Shown here: piece by piece, positions 26,823 through 35,674 of the stretch
Numbering within the stretch: the stretch's first letter is position 1
Layout of the letters: every line of letters starts with the position of its first letter
NCBI GenBank assembly: GCA_035315885.1
Contig: DATFXM010000061.1
Coordinates: forward strand, 1-64,000
Source of the DNA: DATFXM01 sp035315885
Lineage (GTDB): Bacteria > Acidobacteriota > Blastocatellia > UBA7656
Length of the DNA stretch: 64,000 nt
Direction of reading: 5' to 3'
Notes under the pieces: model-generated
Database searches by the model: none
The model's input: the letters and a program-made list of their open reading frames with translations, nothing else
Told to the model about the DNA's origin: nothing
Made by a program: the position numbers and the translations under genes

Positions 26823-29800
26823 AATTGTCCGCTGACCACTGCTTTGGTGATCGTGGAGGACATTGTCAACAACGACGCGTCTACAACCAGCGGATATGTC
26901 GGTGCAGAATTGCTCGTATAGAACACCGTCCCGTTCTTTGAATACTTAACAACGCCCCCCGAGACCGCGACCCTGAATACATCTCCGGCTGCATACGTGG
27001 TTTCAGTTCGATACACGTTGCCTTCGCGAACCTCCGCAACGCCAAAGGTGGTCAGCTTGATTGCAAAATTGATGGCGGCGTAGTCAGTTCCGGAAACCGA
27101 GTGAGTGAACCCCAAGAACCTAAGGCTGTTGGCCTCGGTAACGGTGAACTCTACGTAGCCGTCGCCACCCGAAAGGGACTGCTGTGATCGCCCTCCTGCG
27201 TCCGGGGTATCGGCGTAACCGCCATTCTTCTGTAGTGAATTGCCGCTGACCAGACAATTCACCACGCTTGTCCAAATAACGCTCTGAAGTCCCGAGCTTC
27301 CGCCGCTCGGCACAGAAGAAGTGCTGAAAGTGAAATCGGGCGATACTGCGAGATTCCCCGACGCGTCGCGAGACTTCACCCTGTAATGATATGTCGTCCC
27401 CGCACTCAGTCCGCTCAGATTGACTGCGTGCGTAGTGACAAGTTGCGTGTCGAGCCCACTCGTGCTTCCGTACGACGTACTCGTGCCGTACTCGACTTGC
27501 GAATCCGAGCTCTCATTGGTGCTCCATCTGATGGTCGCCCCGCTCGTCGTCGCGCCCGAGCTTGAGACAGCGCTGATTACCGGCGGCGTTGTGTCTGCCG
27601 GCGGAGGGGGAGGCGGCGGAGTAGAGCTTGAAGACGCGCCAGGAACCCTGGCCACAAACACATCCCTTCGGGTGGTCGAGCCCCAGTTACTTGTGAATGC
27701 GGCAAATTTTCCGTCGCGGCTGATTGTCGCTCGCGGAGTGTCCCAGTAGTCTCGATACACCGAATGAGTGTGCGCGAACCTGCGGACCTGTTTGCTTCCA
27801 TCGGTCGCAAACAGCACAAGCTCGTCTTTGAACACACCAGAACTCGGCAAAGAGTTTCCAACAAACGTGCTCATCAACGCCCACGCATCGTCGCTTTCCA
27901 ACATCGAGATGTGCTGTTCGATGCTCCAGTCGTTTCCGAAGTCGAGCGCCGAATAGAGCTGATGCGGCGTCGCCGCTCTTCGATAGGTGACACGATTGTT
28001 CCAGTTGTCGTAGCCAACGATGAATCCGTTTCCGTTGTCCGAATGGCCAGGCGCAAAATCGGGAGTTCCATCGACAAGATTGTCCACCGACCTCGTGAGA
28101 AGATTTACTACTTGAACTCGCACCACCCCGGCACCCGCGTGCCCGGTCTTTACCACCAACCATTGCCCGGTCTTGTCCACCTGCACCTCGTCCAGGTCAG
28201 GCATTGTTCCGTTGTAAAGGAGCGAGTCGGTATCGCGACGCCACGCACAATAACCGGTATTCGCCGCGGTCTGATCCTTGGTCGTAAACGCAAAAACGTT
28301 GTCGTCGACCGACTTGCTCATTTGCCAGAGATACCCTGGCGGAAGCTGAGAGCTCAGATCCTTAACCAGCGTGTAGGTGTTGCTCGCAACGTTGTAGGCC
28401 CAGATTATGAGGCCGTCGTGTCCGTACATCACGTCCGGATCGGTTCCGCTCCAGATCGAGTCTTCGCCCCGTGGAGAGCCTCCAACCGGCGGACGGTTGA
28501 TATAGAGCGCCCTCTTCCCCGAGATCCTGAAGTTGACTGGATCAAACGTGTACAAGGTAGGTGAATCACCTACGATGATGTACAGCCTGGTGCTGTTTAT
28601 GTTGAAGCTGTGCCAGTAGGAATAGTTCGTTGTGTTCTGAATCCCGTCGTTTTCATCGGTGACCCGCATGATGGTCGTACCGAAGGTTGGATCCACGAAC
28701 GTGCCACCCGCCGCCGGCAACGCCGGAGGAGCAGGTTCGGGATAAACTCCGTAGTCAGTCTTGACGCTACCGCCTCCCGACGGTGGCGGTGGCGCCGATG
28801 CCACCGTCGTAAAGGTAGAATCAGCGGACGTCGCCAGATTCCCCGCAACGTCTCTGGACTTTACCCGATAGCGATAAACGGTTCCGGAGGCGAGTCCTGA
28901 CAACGCGACACTGTGGGCAGTAGTTAGTAACCCTGCAAGCGGGCTGACGCTCCCGTATGAGGTTGCCGTTCCGTATTCAACCTGGGAATCACTTGATTCG
29001 TTGGTTGACCAGGTAATCGTCGCCGCACTAGTGGAGATGTTCGAAGCCGCCACCGCCGAGATTACCGGAGGCGTGACATCCGCGGCTGCCGCTGTAGTGA
29101 AACTCGCGTCGGCGGACGTTGCAACATTGCTGGCCACATCCCTCGATTTGACTCTAAAGTGATAAACCGTCTGGGCTGATAAACCGGCGAGCGAAAGCGC
29201 ATGAGCGGTCGCAAGAGTCGAGCTGTTCACCACGCTTCCGTATGCAGTCGTAGTGCCGTATTGAATCACGGAATCGGCCGCCTCGTTTGTAAGCCAGCTA
29301 ATGGTCGCGCCGGTTGCCGTCACATTTGAAACAGCGATCTGGTTGATGACCGGAGGAGTCTTGTCAGCAGGAGCAGTCACAGTGACAGTCGCAATCGCAC
29401 TTGCCCTGGGGTTTGATTGCGCCGTCGCGATCACACGACAGGTACCCGCAACGGCCGGCGCAGTGAACAAGCCTGTGGAGGTTATCGTCCCGTGAGACGC
29501 GCTCCAATTGACGCCTCCTCCTCCCGGGCTGACCACTCCGCTAAACTGCAGCGCTTGTCCGGTGGAGATGGTCACCTTTGAGGGAGTTATCGACACAAAT
29601 GTTTTAACTGAAGCGCCGGAGACTACCGCATTCTCGATCGAGGAGTCGGCGCTCAATAGCGAGGCGTTAACCGAAAGAGGATATTCCGGGCGGGCGGTGG
29701 ATGTGTAGAACACCGAGCCGTTGCGATAGTAGTTCACTACGCCCGATTCCACCGCGACTCTCAATGTGTTACCGGACTTGTATTTGGTTTTCGCCTTTAC

Positions 29801-31072
29801 CACGCCCTCTTCGACTACCAACACCTTTCTGCCGGAGGTGAGTCTCAGAGCGAAGTCGATATCGCCGGTTGATTGATGCAAGCTGGAACTGCTGTTGAAG
29901 CCACACCAACGTTCTTTGTCTGTCGCGGATGCGGTGAATTCAACAAAGGCATCGCCTTCGTCGACGGTCTGCAATGACATTGCGTAAGCGTCGTCCGAGT
30001 TATCGTTGCCTGCGGTCTTACGAAGCAGGTTTTCGGTTGCGGCACAGTTCACATTGTTGGTCCAGAGTACTCCGGCTGCAGTTTCGGACTGCGGCTGGAG
30101 TCCTGCCGCGAGGTACACATCCTGCCGGCCTGTTGCGTCTGATGAGTTGAACACTGCAAAGCGCCCGTCGCGGGAAACGTTGCCGCGAGGGAAACTGATT
30201 GGATCGAGGTCTTCTGACGAACGCGACTCGAGTTGAGCATTGATATCGACCGAAAACCTGGATTGGTTGTTTTCCGGCTGTTCCAGACGTGTTGATGCCG
30301 CTTGTGTGGTTGTCAGGAATCGCCAGACTCGAGTGGTCGAACCGTTTACGACCAGCGCTCTGCCTGCCCGATCGAGATGTGCGCCGGTGAAGCCGCTGAC
30401 CCCCGCGGTCGGATCCTGCAGGTCGAAGAAATGGAGCGAGTCAAACTGTCTGTCGTACACTACAACGTAACGCCAATCGCTACCGTGGTCGGCTCGCCAT
30501 ACGAAGGTGAAGGTGTTGTCGTCGAGCAGCGCCTTTCCAAACTGCTGCGCTTCGCCCTCCGGTAAAACGTTCGAAAAGTCCTTTACGAGCGAAAACGCAT
30601 TATCAGCCACGCTGTAGGCCAGGATCTTCGGAGATCGGCCTGTCTGTTGAAGCCCGAAGATCTGATCCGGATTTCCCGCCGACCATCGACAGGTCTCCAC
30701 TTCGATACTGGTCGAATCGAACAGGGTTCTTGTCTTCTGAACACTCAGGCTAGTTGGACTCAATGCATAAAGGACAGCAGTCTTATCGCAGTTTAAGATC
30801 AAATTGGATGAATTGCGGTTGAAGCTCGAGGCGTTTATGTCTGGAACCGATATTGATTCGCCGTCGCGAGCGTCGGTCACTCTGATCAGAGTTAAGTTGT
30901 GCGAGGAATCGAAGTATGAGCTTCCGGCTTGCGGGAGAGCCGTGCTGCCGAGTGATCTCGTCGACTTTGTGTGAAGAGTTCTGGCCGGCGCAGCTAGCGC
31001 CGCATGCTGGAATACTAGAATCAAGCTGAGTGCCCAAACGATTCTTGAGCTATACCTGCCTCTTCGTTTCAT
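26819..31072 (-). CDS. Giant secreted multidomain protein with duplicated propeller-like and lectin-like modules and FnIII repeats
   Basis: ATG at 31072 is chosen because it has GAGG in front and starts a proper signal peptide (cleavage near AALAAP); the upstream TTG at 31198 would add 42 residues. The 1417-aa product has two homologous blocks of about 280 residues that look like beta-propeller WD/TolB-type repeats (starting near LIRVTDARDG and IMRVTDENDG), two copies of a roughly 140-residue SPRY/lectin-like module ending in NGSVFYTS or NGTVFYTS, one Ig-like BIG domain (ITPSKVTISTGQALQFSG) and three fibronectin type III domains each starting with TPPVI. No catalytic motif was seen. Role as an adhesin or matrix protein is inference, strengthened by a c-di-GMP riboswitch candidate in its leader and the adjoining polysaccharide operon. 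Confidence 0.85.
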   Translation of the reverse strand: MKRRGRYSSRIVWALSLILVFQHAALAAPARTLHTKSTRSLGSTALPQAGSSYFDSSHNLTLIRVTDARDGESISVPDINASSFNRNSSNLILNCDKTAVLYALSPTSLSVQKTRTLFDSTSIEVETCRWSAGNPDQIFGLQQTGRSPKILAYSVADNAFSLVKDFSNVLPEGEAQQFGKALLDDNTFTFVWRADHGSDWRYVVVYDRQFDSLHFFDLQDPTAGVSGFTGAHLDRAGRALVVNGSTTRVWRFLTTTQAASTRLEQPENNQSRFSVDINAQLESRSSEDLDPISFPRGNVSRDGRFAVFNSSDATGRQDVYLAAGLQPQSETAAGVLWTNNVNCAATENLLRKTAGNDNSDDAYAMSLQTVDEGDAFVEFTASATDKERWCGFNSSSSLHQSTGDIDFALRLTSGRKVLVVEEGVVKAKTKYKSGNTLRVAVESGVVNYYRNGSVFYTSTARPEYPLSVNASLLSADSSIENAVVSGASVKTFVSITPSKVTISTGQALQFSGVVSPGGGGVNWSASHGTITSTGLFTAPAVAGTCRVIATAQSNPRASAIATVTVTAPADKTPPVINQIAVSNVTATGATISWLTNEAADSVIQYGTTTAYGSVVNSSTLATAHALSLAGLSAQTVYHFRVKSRDVASNVATSADASFTTAAAADVTPPVISAVAASNISTSAATITWSTNESSDSQVEYGTATSYGSVSPLAGLLTTAHSVALSGLASGTVYRYRVKSRDVAGNLATSADSTFTTVASAPPPPSGGGSVKTDYGVYPEPAPPALPAAGGTFVDPTFGTTIMRVTDENDGIQNTTNYSYWHSFNINSTRLYIIVGDSPTLYTFDPVNFRISGKRALYINRPPVGGSPRGEDSIWSGTDPDVMYGHDGLIIWAYNVASNTYTLVKDLSSQLPPGYLWQMSKSVDDNVFAFTTKDQTAANTGYCAWRRDTDSLLYNGTMPDLDEVQVDKTGQWLVVKTGHAGAGVVRVQVVNLLTRSVDNLVDGTPDFAPGHSDNGNGFIVGYDNWNNRVTYRRAATPHQLYSALDFGNDWSIEQHISMLESDDAWALMSTFVGNSLPSSGVFKDELVLFATDGSKQVRRFAHTHSVYRDYWDTPRATISRDGKFAAFTSNWGSTTRRDVFVARVPGASSSSTPPPPPPPADTTPPVISAVSSSGATTSGATIRWSTNESSDSQVEYGTSTSYGSTSGLDTQLVTTHAVNLSGLSAGTTYHYRVKSRDASGNLAVSPDFTFSTSSVPSGGSSGLQSVIWTSVVNCLVSGNSLQKNGGYADTPDAGGRSQQSLSGGDGYVEFTVTEANSLRFLGFTHSVSGTDYAAINFAIKLTTFGVAEVREGNVYRTETTYAAGDVFRVAVSGGVVKYSKNGTVFYTSNSAPTYPLVVDASLLTMSSTITKAVVSGQF

Positions 31073-31319
31073 GATTATCCTCACAGTCGCTCGATCTGGC
31101 CTGATCTGTTTTGGGGTTGAATAGGGAGGGCTTCGAGGGGTCTTCCGGAAAATGTGAAAGGGGATCCTGACGAAGAAGCAGGAGGGCTGAGCCGGCACGC
31201 TTGCCGGTGCGTCGAACGGAAAAGCGGGTGTGAGGGTTTTTGCTTTTGCTTTGAAACATTTCAGAAACGCACTGACCTGAGGAGCAGGGGCAGGGAGAGG
31301 GCGCGCAACACAAACCTCT

Positions 31320-31371
31320 CCGAGTCTTGGGGTCGGCCTGACAGGCCAACAGCCAGACTCGGTTTTTTTTT
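31320..31371 (+). terminator. Intrinsic-terminator-like hairpin on the plus strand
   Basis: CCGAGTC (31320-31326) pairs with GACTCGG (31356-31362), with an inner GGCCTG/CAGGCC stem, and nine T follow (31363-31371). The orientation would end a plus-strand transcript, but no plus-strand gene lies upstream, so it may end an antisense RNA that covers the leader of the giant protein gene. Confidence 0.5.
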
Positions 31372-31377
31372 ACCCTA

Positions 31378-31412
31378 GTGAGATGGACCGTGTGGGAAGG
31401 GTTTCATCTCAC
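31378..31412 (-). promoter_or_regulatory. Alternative hairpin, probable expression platform of the riboswitch
   Basis: On the minus strand GTGAGATG (31412 to 31405) pairs perfectly with CATCTCAC (31385 to 31378). The GTGA of the first arm is also the 3' strand of the aptamer's closing stem, so the two structures exclude each other. Confidence 0.5.
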
Positions 31413-31506
31413 TTCGGTAGCCAGTCATTCTCTTGGAGCCTTCGCGCTCAAGAGACCTTGGCTTTGCGACCCAGGATCACTCCTGGTGTGCCTTTATCGG
31501 TGAAAC
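31405..31506 (-). promoter_or_regulatory. Cyclic-di-GMP-I (GEMM) riboswitch candidate
   Basis: Read on the minus strand, the segment has the conserved order of GEMM-I: AAAGGCACACC (31495-31485), a P2 stem CCAGG/CCTGG (31486-31471), the core GGGTCGCAAAGCC (31472-31460, consensus GGGACGCAAAGCC), a P3 arm with CTCTTG/CAAGAG stem, and GGCTACCG (31422-31415) as 3' end. The closing stem TCAC/GTGA uses 31503-31500 and 31412-31409. Aptamers of this class bind c-di-GMP and control motility, adhesion and matrix genes. It lies about 330 bases upstream of the giant secreted protein's start and is oriented towards it. Confidence 0.8.
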
Positions 31507-32094
31507 AGTTCGCGTTCTTGCCCAGGCGCCCGAGGGGCTCGTCGCTGGACTCGAACTCGGGTTGTTCAGATTAGTAACAGTGTGGGAACCGGCCTGCCAG
31601 TGTGTGACCCGCCGATAAACCGAAACTAACCCTACATACCTTCTTCAGCGCCGGCCGACCTTGTGGAGCAAATGGAGGCGTGAGTCTTAGAGAGCTTTGC
31701 TCGAATCTATTCTTTCCTGACCCTTTCGGGGTCGGCAGCGCTCAGTTCTAATCAGTTCCTGTGTCGAATTGATGAAGAACCTGTCTACCACGTCCGGCCT
31801 TTCAATCGCTTCACGTACAACATTTCATCACGCAAGGCGCTTGAAAATGCCCCGGAGACTGAGGCAAGTGCTGTTCCGCCCTGAATGGGGCCAAAAGCCG
31901 CACAATTCGCATATTGGATCCCCGACTTGTGTGGATTTTTTTCCTAATCCCCCAGGGCTATCTGAGTAATTTCTGCACGCCGCTAGAAGACTTCACTCAT
32001 TGATCATTTCATAATCTGGAAAACTCAACCTCGAAGGTTGAGACGCGGCAGCGTGTGCTCCGACCTTCGAGAGAACCAAGCGAGTTTGCAGGCA

Positions 32095-33363
32095 ATGACA
32101 CTGAGCACTGAACTCCACTCAAATTCGGTTGAATGCCCGCCGCCCCCGGTGGAAACCACCGGCCTCAGATCGATTCGTGCCCTGCGCCTTCAGAACCTCA
32201 CGGTTGTCGTCGCGAGGACTCCGGCGGATCTCGAGCCCCACATTCCGGCGTGGGAGGAGCTTGCGGCGTCGGCGGCAGAGCCCAACCCGTTCTTTGAGCC
32301 ATGGATGATGCTGCCCGCGATGAAGGAATTGGGGGGCGGTCTCGATCTGCGAGTGGCGCTGCTGTACGCGCCCGACGGCGTGCGGCCCCATGGTCCTCAG
32401 ATCCTTTGCGGAGTCTTCCCCCTTCAATTCAACAGGTCATACAAGGGCTTGCCTGTATCGGTGCTGACGCTTTGGCGTCATCGGTACTGTTTCTTGTCGG
32501 TGCCTTTAATAAGGAAGGGGTGCGTCGACCAGGTACTTCGCTCGTTCCTGGACTGGATCCCTACACAGGGCGCCACCCTGATGGAGTTTCAACGTGTTCC
32601 CGGAGAAGGCTCGTTTAATGAAGCACTCGTAGCCGCAATGTACGAGCGCCATAGCCTCTCGTTTGTCGATGACGCCTACGTGAGAGCGCTATTGAAGCCC
32701 GCAACAGATTCCGATTCGTATTTTCGAGCCGCAGTTAGGCGAGACCACCGCAAGGACATCAAGCGCCGGGCGCGACGGCTTGAAGAAACGGGCTCGGTTG
32801 TCTATCGAGAGCTCGCCTCCGAGGAAGAGCTCGGAGCGTGGATCGAAGGCTTTCTCGACCTTGAACAGAAGGGCTGGAAAGGCAAGAACGGTGGCGCATT
32901 CGCTTGCAGGGCGGAAGACCGTCGCTTCTTCGAAGAGGTGATCAGAGCGGCGTTCAGTCGTGGCCGGCTCATGATGTTGTCACTGGAAGTCAACGGTCAT
33001 CCGGTATCTTACAAGTGCAACTTCATCGCCAACGAAGGGTCGTTCGCATTCAAGATCGCCTACGACGAGAGCTACGCCTATTACTCGCCGGGTTTGCTGC
33101 TCGAAATCGAAAACATTCGCAGCTTTCACGAGCGAGGCGATCTCGAATGGATGGATTCCTGCGCGAGCCCTGAACACCCGATGATCGACAGACTTTGGCA
33201 AGATAGAAGGATCATTCAAAGCGTACTTGTGTCCGCCGCGAGCAGGACCGGTGACCTCTGGATCTCGCTTCTTCCAATAGCGCGCTGGGCGAATCGACTG
33301 ATAAAGCGAATCAGTTCCAGGAGCCGAACTGCCGGCGACAAGGTGAATTTCAGCGATGTCTAA
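32095..33363 (+). CDS. CelD/BcsL-type (FemAB-like) acyltransferase
   Basis: The 422-aa product belongs to the GNAT-fold family (Acetyltransf_6) found in cellulose and exopolysaccharide loci. The N-terminal part contains PHIPAWEELAASAAEPNPFFEP-type sequence (split motif: W..L...A..P.PF..P) and the C-terminal GNAT domain has HRKDIKRRARRLEE, GRLMMLSLEVNGHPVSYKCN and YSPGLLLEIENI. It probably transfers an acyl or aminoacyl group to a sugar or lipid carrier in the cytoplasm. ATG at 32095 is preferred over the TTG at 32038, which lies inside a hairpin. It starts the polysaccharide operon and overlaps the next gene by eight bases. Confidence 0.8.
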   Translation: MTLSTELHSNSVECPPPPVETTGLRSIRALRLQNLTVVVARTPADLEPHIPAWEELAASAAEPNPFFEPWMMLPAMKELGGGLDLRVALLYAPDGVRPHGPQILCGVFPLQFNRSYKGLPVSVLTLWRHRYCFLSVPLIRKGCVDQVLRSFLDWIPTQGATLMEFQRVPGEGSFNEALVAAMYERHSLSFVDDAYVRALLKPATDSDSYFRAAVRRDHRKDIKRRARRLEETGSVVYRELASEEELGAWIEGFLDLEQKGWKGKNGGAFACRAEDRRFFEEVIRAAFSRGRLMMLSLEVNGHPVSYKCNFIANEGSFAFKIAYDESYAYYSPGLLLEIENIRSFHERGDLEWMDSCASPEHPMIDRLWQDRRIIQSVLVSAASRTGDLWISLLPIARWANRLIKRISSRSRTAGDKVNFSDV

Positions 33364-34264
33364 CAACACAAACGATAGCCATTCAATTGAGGGCTCAAAC
33401 AAGAACTCTCTTCTTCAGATCGACCACGAGGCATTTAAGGCGAACTTCGGACGAACACCTTTCAAGATTCGACACAATCTAGCCGATCATCCAATACTCA
33501 CCATCCCCGCGCTCATCGAGCTCTCAAAGAAACTTCCGCCTCATCACGTGAAGTTCAACAGCGGAGAGATCCCGGTCGGAACGCGTTTGTACACCGGAAC
33601 GCAAACCGGATTGTCTGCGGTCGAAACTCTCGACAGGATCGAAGAAGCAAAATCGTGGATGGTGCTTAAGTACGTAGAAGCAGATCCCGCCTACCGCGAA
33701 TTAATGGACGCTTGCCTGAACGAAGTGCAAGTCTTCTCGGAGAAACTGGACCGCGGCATGGTGCGGCGCGAGGCGTACATCTTCGTGACCTCACCAAACT
33801 GTTTCACCGCCTGGCACATGGATCCAGAGCACAGCTTCCTTTTACAAGTCCGTGGAAGCAAGACGATGTACGTGCAAAGCAACTCAATGATGCGGGACAA
33901 GGATTGGGAAGACTACTTCGAGTTGGGCACCGTTCCACCTCACAAGGAGGAGTACAGGCAGACTGCAGCGCCGCATCACATCACTCGCGGCGAGGGCCTG
34001 CACGTGCCGGTGACCGTTCCGCACTGGGTTATCAATGGTCCCGAGGCATCGGTGTCTTTCAGCGTAACGTTCAGGACTCGGGCAGTCGAACGCCGTGCGG
34101 TAGTTTATGCGGCCAACGCTTTCCTGAGAAACAAAGGTCTCAAGCCAACCTCGTTCGGTAAATCGATCATCGTCGATACGGCGAAGGACTACGCATTTCG
34201 AACAGTAAGGCGCGCGCGCCGAGTGTTGGGAGACAAGAACGTCAGTCATTCGGGCAAGTACTGA
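33356..34264 (+). CDS. JmjC-like cupin (Fe(II)/2-oxoglutarate oxygenase fold)
   Basis: The 302-aa product has a cupin_8/JmjC-type core: the metal motif HMD (His154, Asp156) in CFTAWHMDPEHSF, Lys170 in GSKTMYV as the likely 2-oxoglutarate anchor, and the distal His223 in VPVTVPHWVIN, with the C-terminal GPEASVSFSVTFRT strand. The expected activity is hydroxylation of a small molecule or protein side chain in the cytoplasm. The N-terminal 110 residues (TPFKIRHNLADHPILTI) are of unknown role. It is wedged between two CelD/BcsL-type acyltransferases and overlaps the first, so it likely acts in the same modification step. A substrate cannot be named. Confidence 0.8.
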   Translation: MSNNTNDSHSIEGSNKNSLLQIDHEAFKANFGRTPFKIRHNLADHPILTIPALIELSKKLPPHHVKFNSGEIPVGTRLYTGTQTGLSAVETLDRIEEAKSWMVLKYVEADPAYRELMDACLNEVQVFSEKLDRGMVRREAYIFVTSPNCFTAWHMDPEHSFLLQVRGSKTMYVQSNSMMRDKDWEDYFELGTVPPHKEEYRQTAAPHHITRGEGLHVPVTVPHWVINGPEASVSFSVTFRTRAVERRAVVYAANAFLRNKGLKPTSFGKSIIVDTAKDYAFRTVRRARRVLGDKNVSHSGKY

Positions 34265-34297
34265 GATTCAAGGGAAACGAACGAGACTGGAGACGGC

Positions 34298-35497
34298 TTG
34301 GTTGCGACAATTGAACATCAGAAGGTTGAAGTCGAAACGGTCGATGATGAGCGAGCCCTGGAGCGGCTCGCTTCTGAATGGAACGACCTGCTCGACAACA
34401 GCGACCAACGTGTCTTCTTTCTCAGGCCGTTCTGGTTGAGCCTTTGGTGGGAGATACTCAAACCCGCCCGGGCGCGGTTGAATGTGATCGTCTGCCGCGA
34501 CTGCACTGGGCGGTTGATCGGATTGGCGCCGCTCTACATTCATCAGCGTCGAACACTCGGCGTGCCGCACGTCCGGAACTTGATGTTTCTTGGCACCGGG
34601 GTATACGCGCAGACCAGCGAGTATCTGGACATCATCGCGAGGCGCGGATGGGAATCCGACGTTGCGAGAGCCGTATGGACTCGGCTCCTGGGCCAATCCA
34701 ACTGGGATCGCCTGTTGCTCTGCGAGATACCTTCAGAGTCCCGCGTTCTGGCTCATCTTCAGAATCAGCTTCGAGAGGCGGCGTCGACTTCGGCGTGCAA
34801 TCGTTCGCATCACATCGACACTACCGTTCACTGGGACGAGTTTGTGGACAGTTTGAGTCGTTCCACGAGGAAGCATCTGAAACGCCAGACGCGGCGGTTC
34901 GAAGAGAAGTATCGATGCAGGTTTCGTCGCGTGCAGAACGATGACGAGCTTGAATCGGCGCTTGATGCGTTGGTCTTTCTGCATCAGGCGCGGTGGCGTT
35001 CAAAGGGTCAGCCGGGGTCTTTTGCGATTTCGGGGTTTGAGAATCTTGTAAGGCGAGCCGGGCGCGCGGCGCTGTCCGAAGGACGTCTGCGCCTGTGGAC
35101 GCTGGAACTGGATGACAAGATCGCAGCTGTACGCCTTGCGGTAATCGATGGCGGTATTGTCCATGCAATTCAGGGCGGGTTTGATCCGGCCTATACGAGG
35201 GACAGCCTTGGAAGCGTAATGCTCGGGATGTGCATCAAGGACTGCATCGATGATCCGGAGGTGATCGCTTATGACTTTATGGGCGGCACCGATGCTTACA
35301 AGGATTGGTGGACTAGCCTTGGGCGTCAGACGGTCACGTTGAGCTACCTTCGTCCTGGTTTTCGGTCCAGTGTCTATTCGAGGTTGTCGACCGCGATTCA
35401 TCTTGCGAGAACTGCTTTAAAGAGGATAGTGCCCCTGTCGATCCGCAAAGCTCTCTACGAAAAGCTAGTGATCTGGCGGCATCATAGGAAGTTCTGA
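34298..35497 (+). CDS. Second CelD/BcsL-type acyltransferase
   Basis: The 399-aa product is another Acetyltransf_6/FemAB-like protein: LASEWNDLLDNSDQRVFFLRPFW at the N-terminus (W..L......FF..PFW), STRKHLKRQTRRFEE and LVFLHQARWRSKGQPG in the middle and DDKIAAVRLAVIDGG with YDFMGGTDAYKDWW at the end. A TTG start at 34298 is used because GGAG lies seven bases before it and no early ATG exists. The stop TGA is the end of the first GTTCTGA heptamer of the next array, so the C-terminus may have been trimmed. It is distinct from, not a recent copy of, the acyltransferase at 32095. Confidence 0.8.
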   Translation: MVATIEHQKVEVETVDDERALERLASEWNDLLDNSDQRVFFLRPFWLSLWWEILKPARARLNVIVCRDCTGRLIGLAPLYIHQRRTLGVPHVRNLMFLGTGVYAQTSEYLDIIARRGWESDVARAVWTRLLGQSNWDRLLLCEIPSESRVLAHLQNQLREAASTSACNRSHHIDTTVHWDEFVDSLSRSTRKHLKRQTRRFEEKYRCRFRRVQNDDELESALDALVFLHQARWRSKGQPGSFAISGFENLVRRAGRAALSEGRLRLWTLELDDKIAAVRLAVIDGGIVHAIQGGFDPAYTRDSLGSVMLGMCIKDCIDDPEVIAYDFMGGTDAYKDWWTSLGRQTVTLSYLRPGFRSSVYSRLSTAIHLARTALKRIVPLSIRKALYEKLVIWRHHRKF

Positions 35498-35572
35498 GTT
35501 CTGAGTTCCGAGTTCTGAGTCTACGAAAAACTAGCTATAACTTGACCAGGTCACTCAGCACTCAGCACTCAC
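35491..35572. repeat. Heptamer array with mixed arms
   Basis: The left arm reads GTTCTGA, GTTCTGA, GTTCCGA, GTTCTGA (35491-35518). The right arm is of the other flavour: reverse-complement GTGCTGA units (ACTCAGCACTCAGCACTCAC, about 35552-35572). The first unit supplies the stop codon of the acyltransferase gene. Confidence 0.85.
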
Positions 35573-35674
35573 TTTATGGAATCTTCAAGTCATTCCAAAT
35601 TTCACCGTATCTGAACAGGCAAAATAGACTTCTGGCCGGTTCTGTTGAAGCAAGGCCAACCTGGCAAACGAGGA

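Larger units (their letters stand above)
31073..32094. other. Long divergent regulatory region
   Basis: This 1022-base gap lies between the giant secreted protein gene (minus) and the exopolysaccharide operon (plus). The minus-strand leader holds a GEMM-I riboswitch candidate and an alternative hairpin. A strong terminator-like hairpin on the plus strand lies at 31320-31371. Nearer the operon are small hairpins, GACCC/GGGTC (about 31717-31735) and CTCAACCT/AGGTTGAG (about 32024-32042). No supported ORF and no convincing sigma70 promoter for the operon was found. Confidence 0.6.

Noticed and set aside
31540..31600. A sigma54-like promoter (TGGCAG...TTCCC on the minus strand) before the riboswitch.
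   Set aside because: The -12 element lacks the GC dinucleotide at the required GG-N10-GC spacing.
31769..31969. A 66-codon ORF upstream of the polysaccharide operon.
   Set aside because: No ribosome-binding site, no domain and no homology signal that can be argued from sequence alone.
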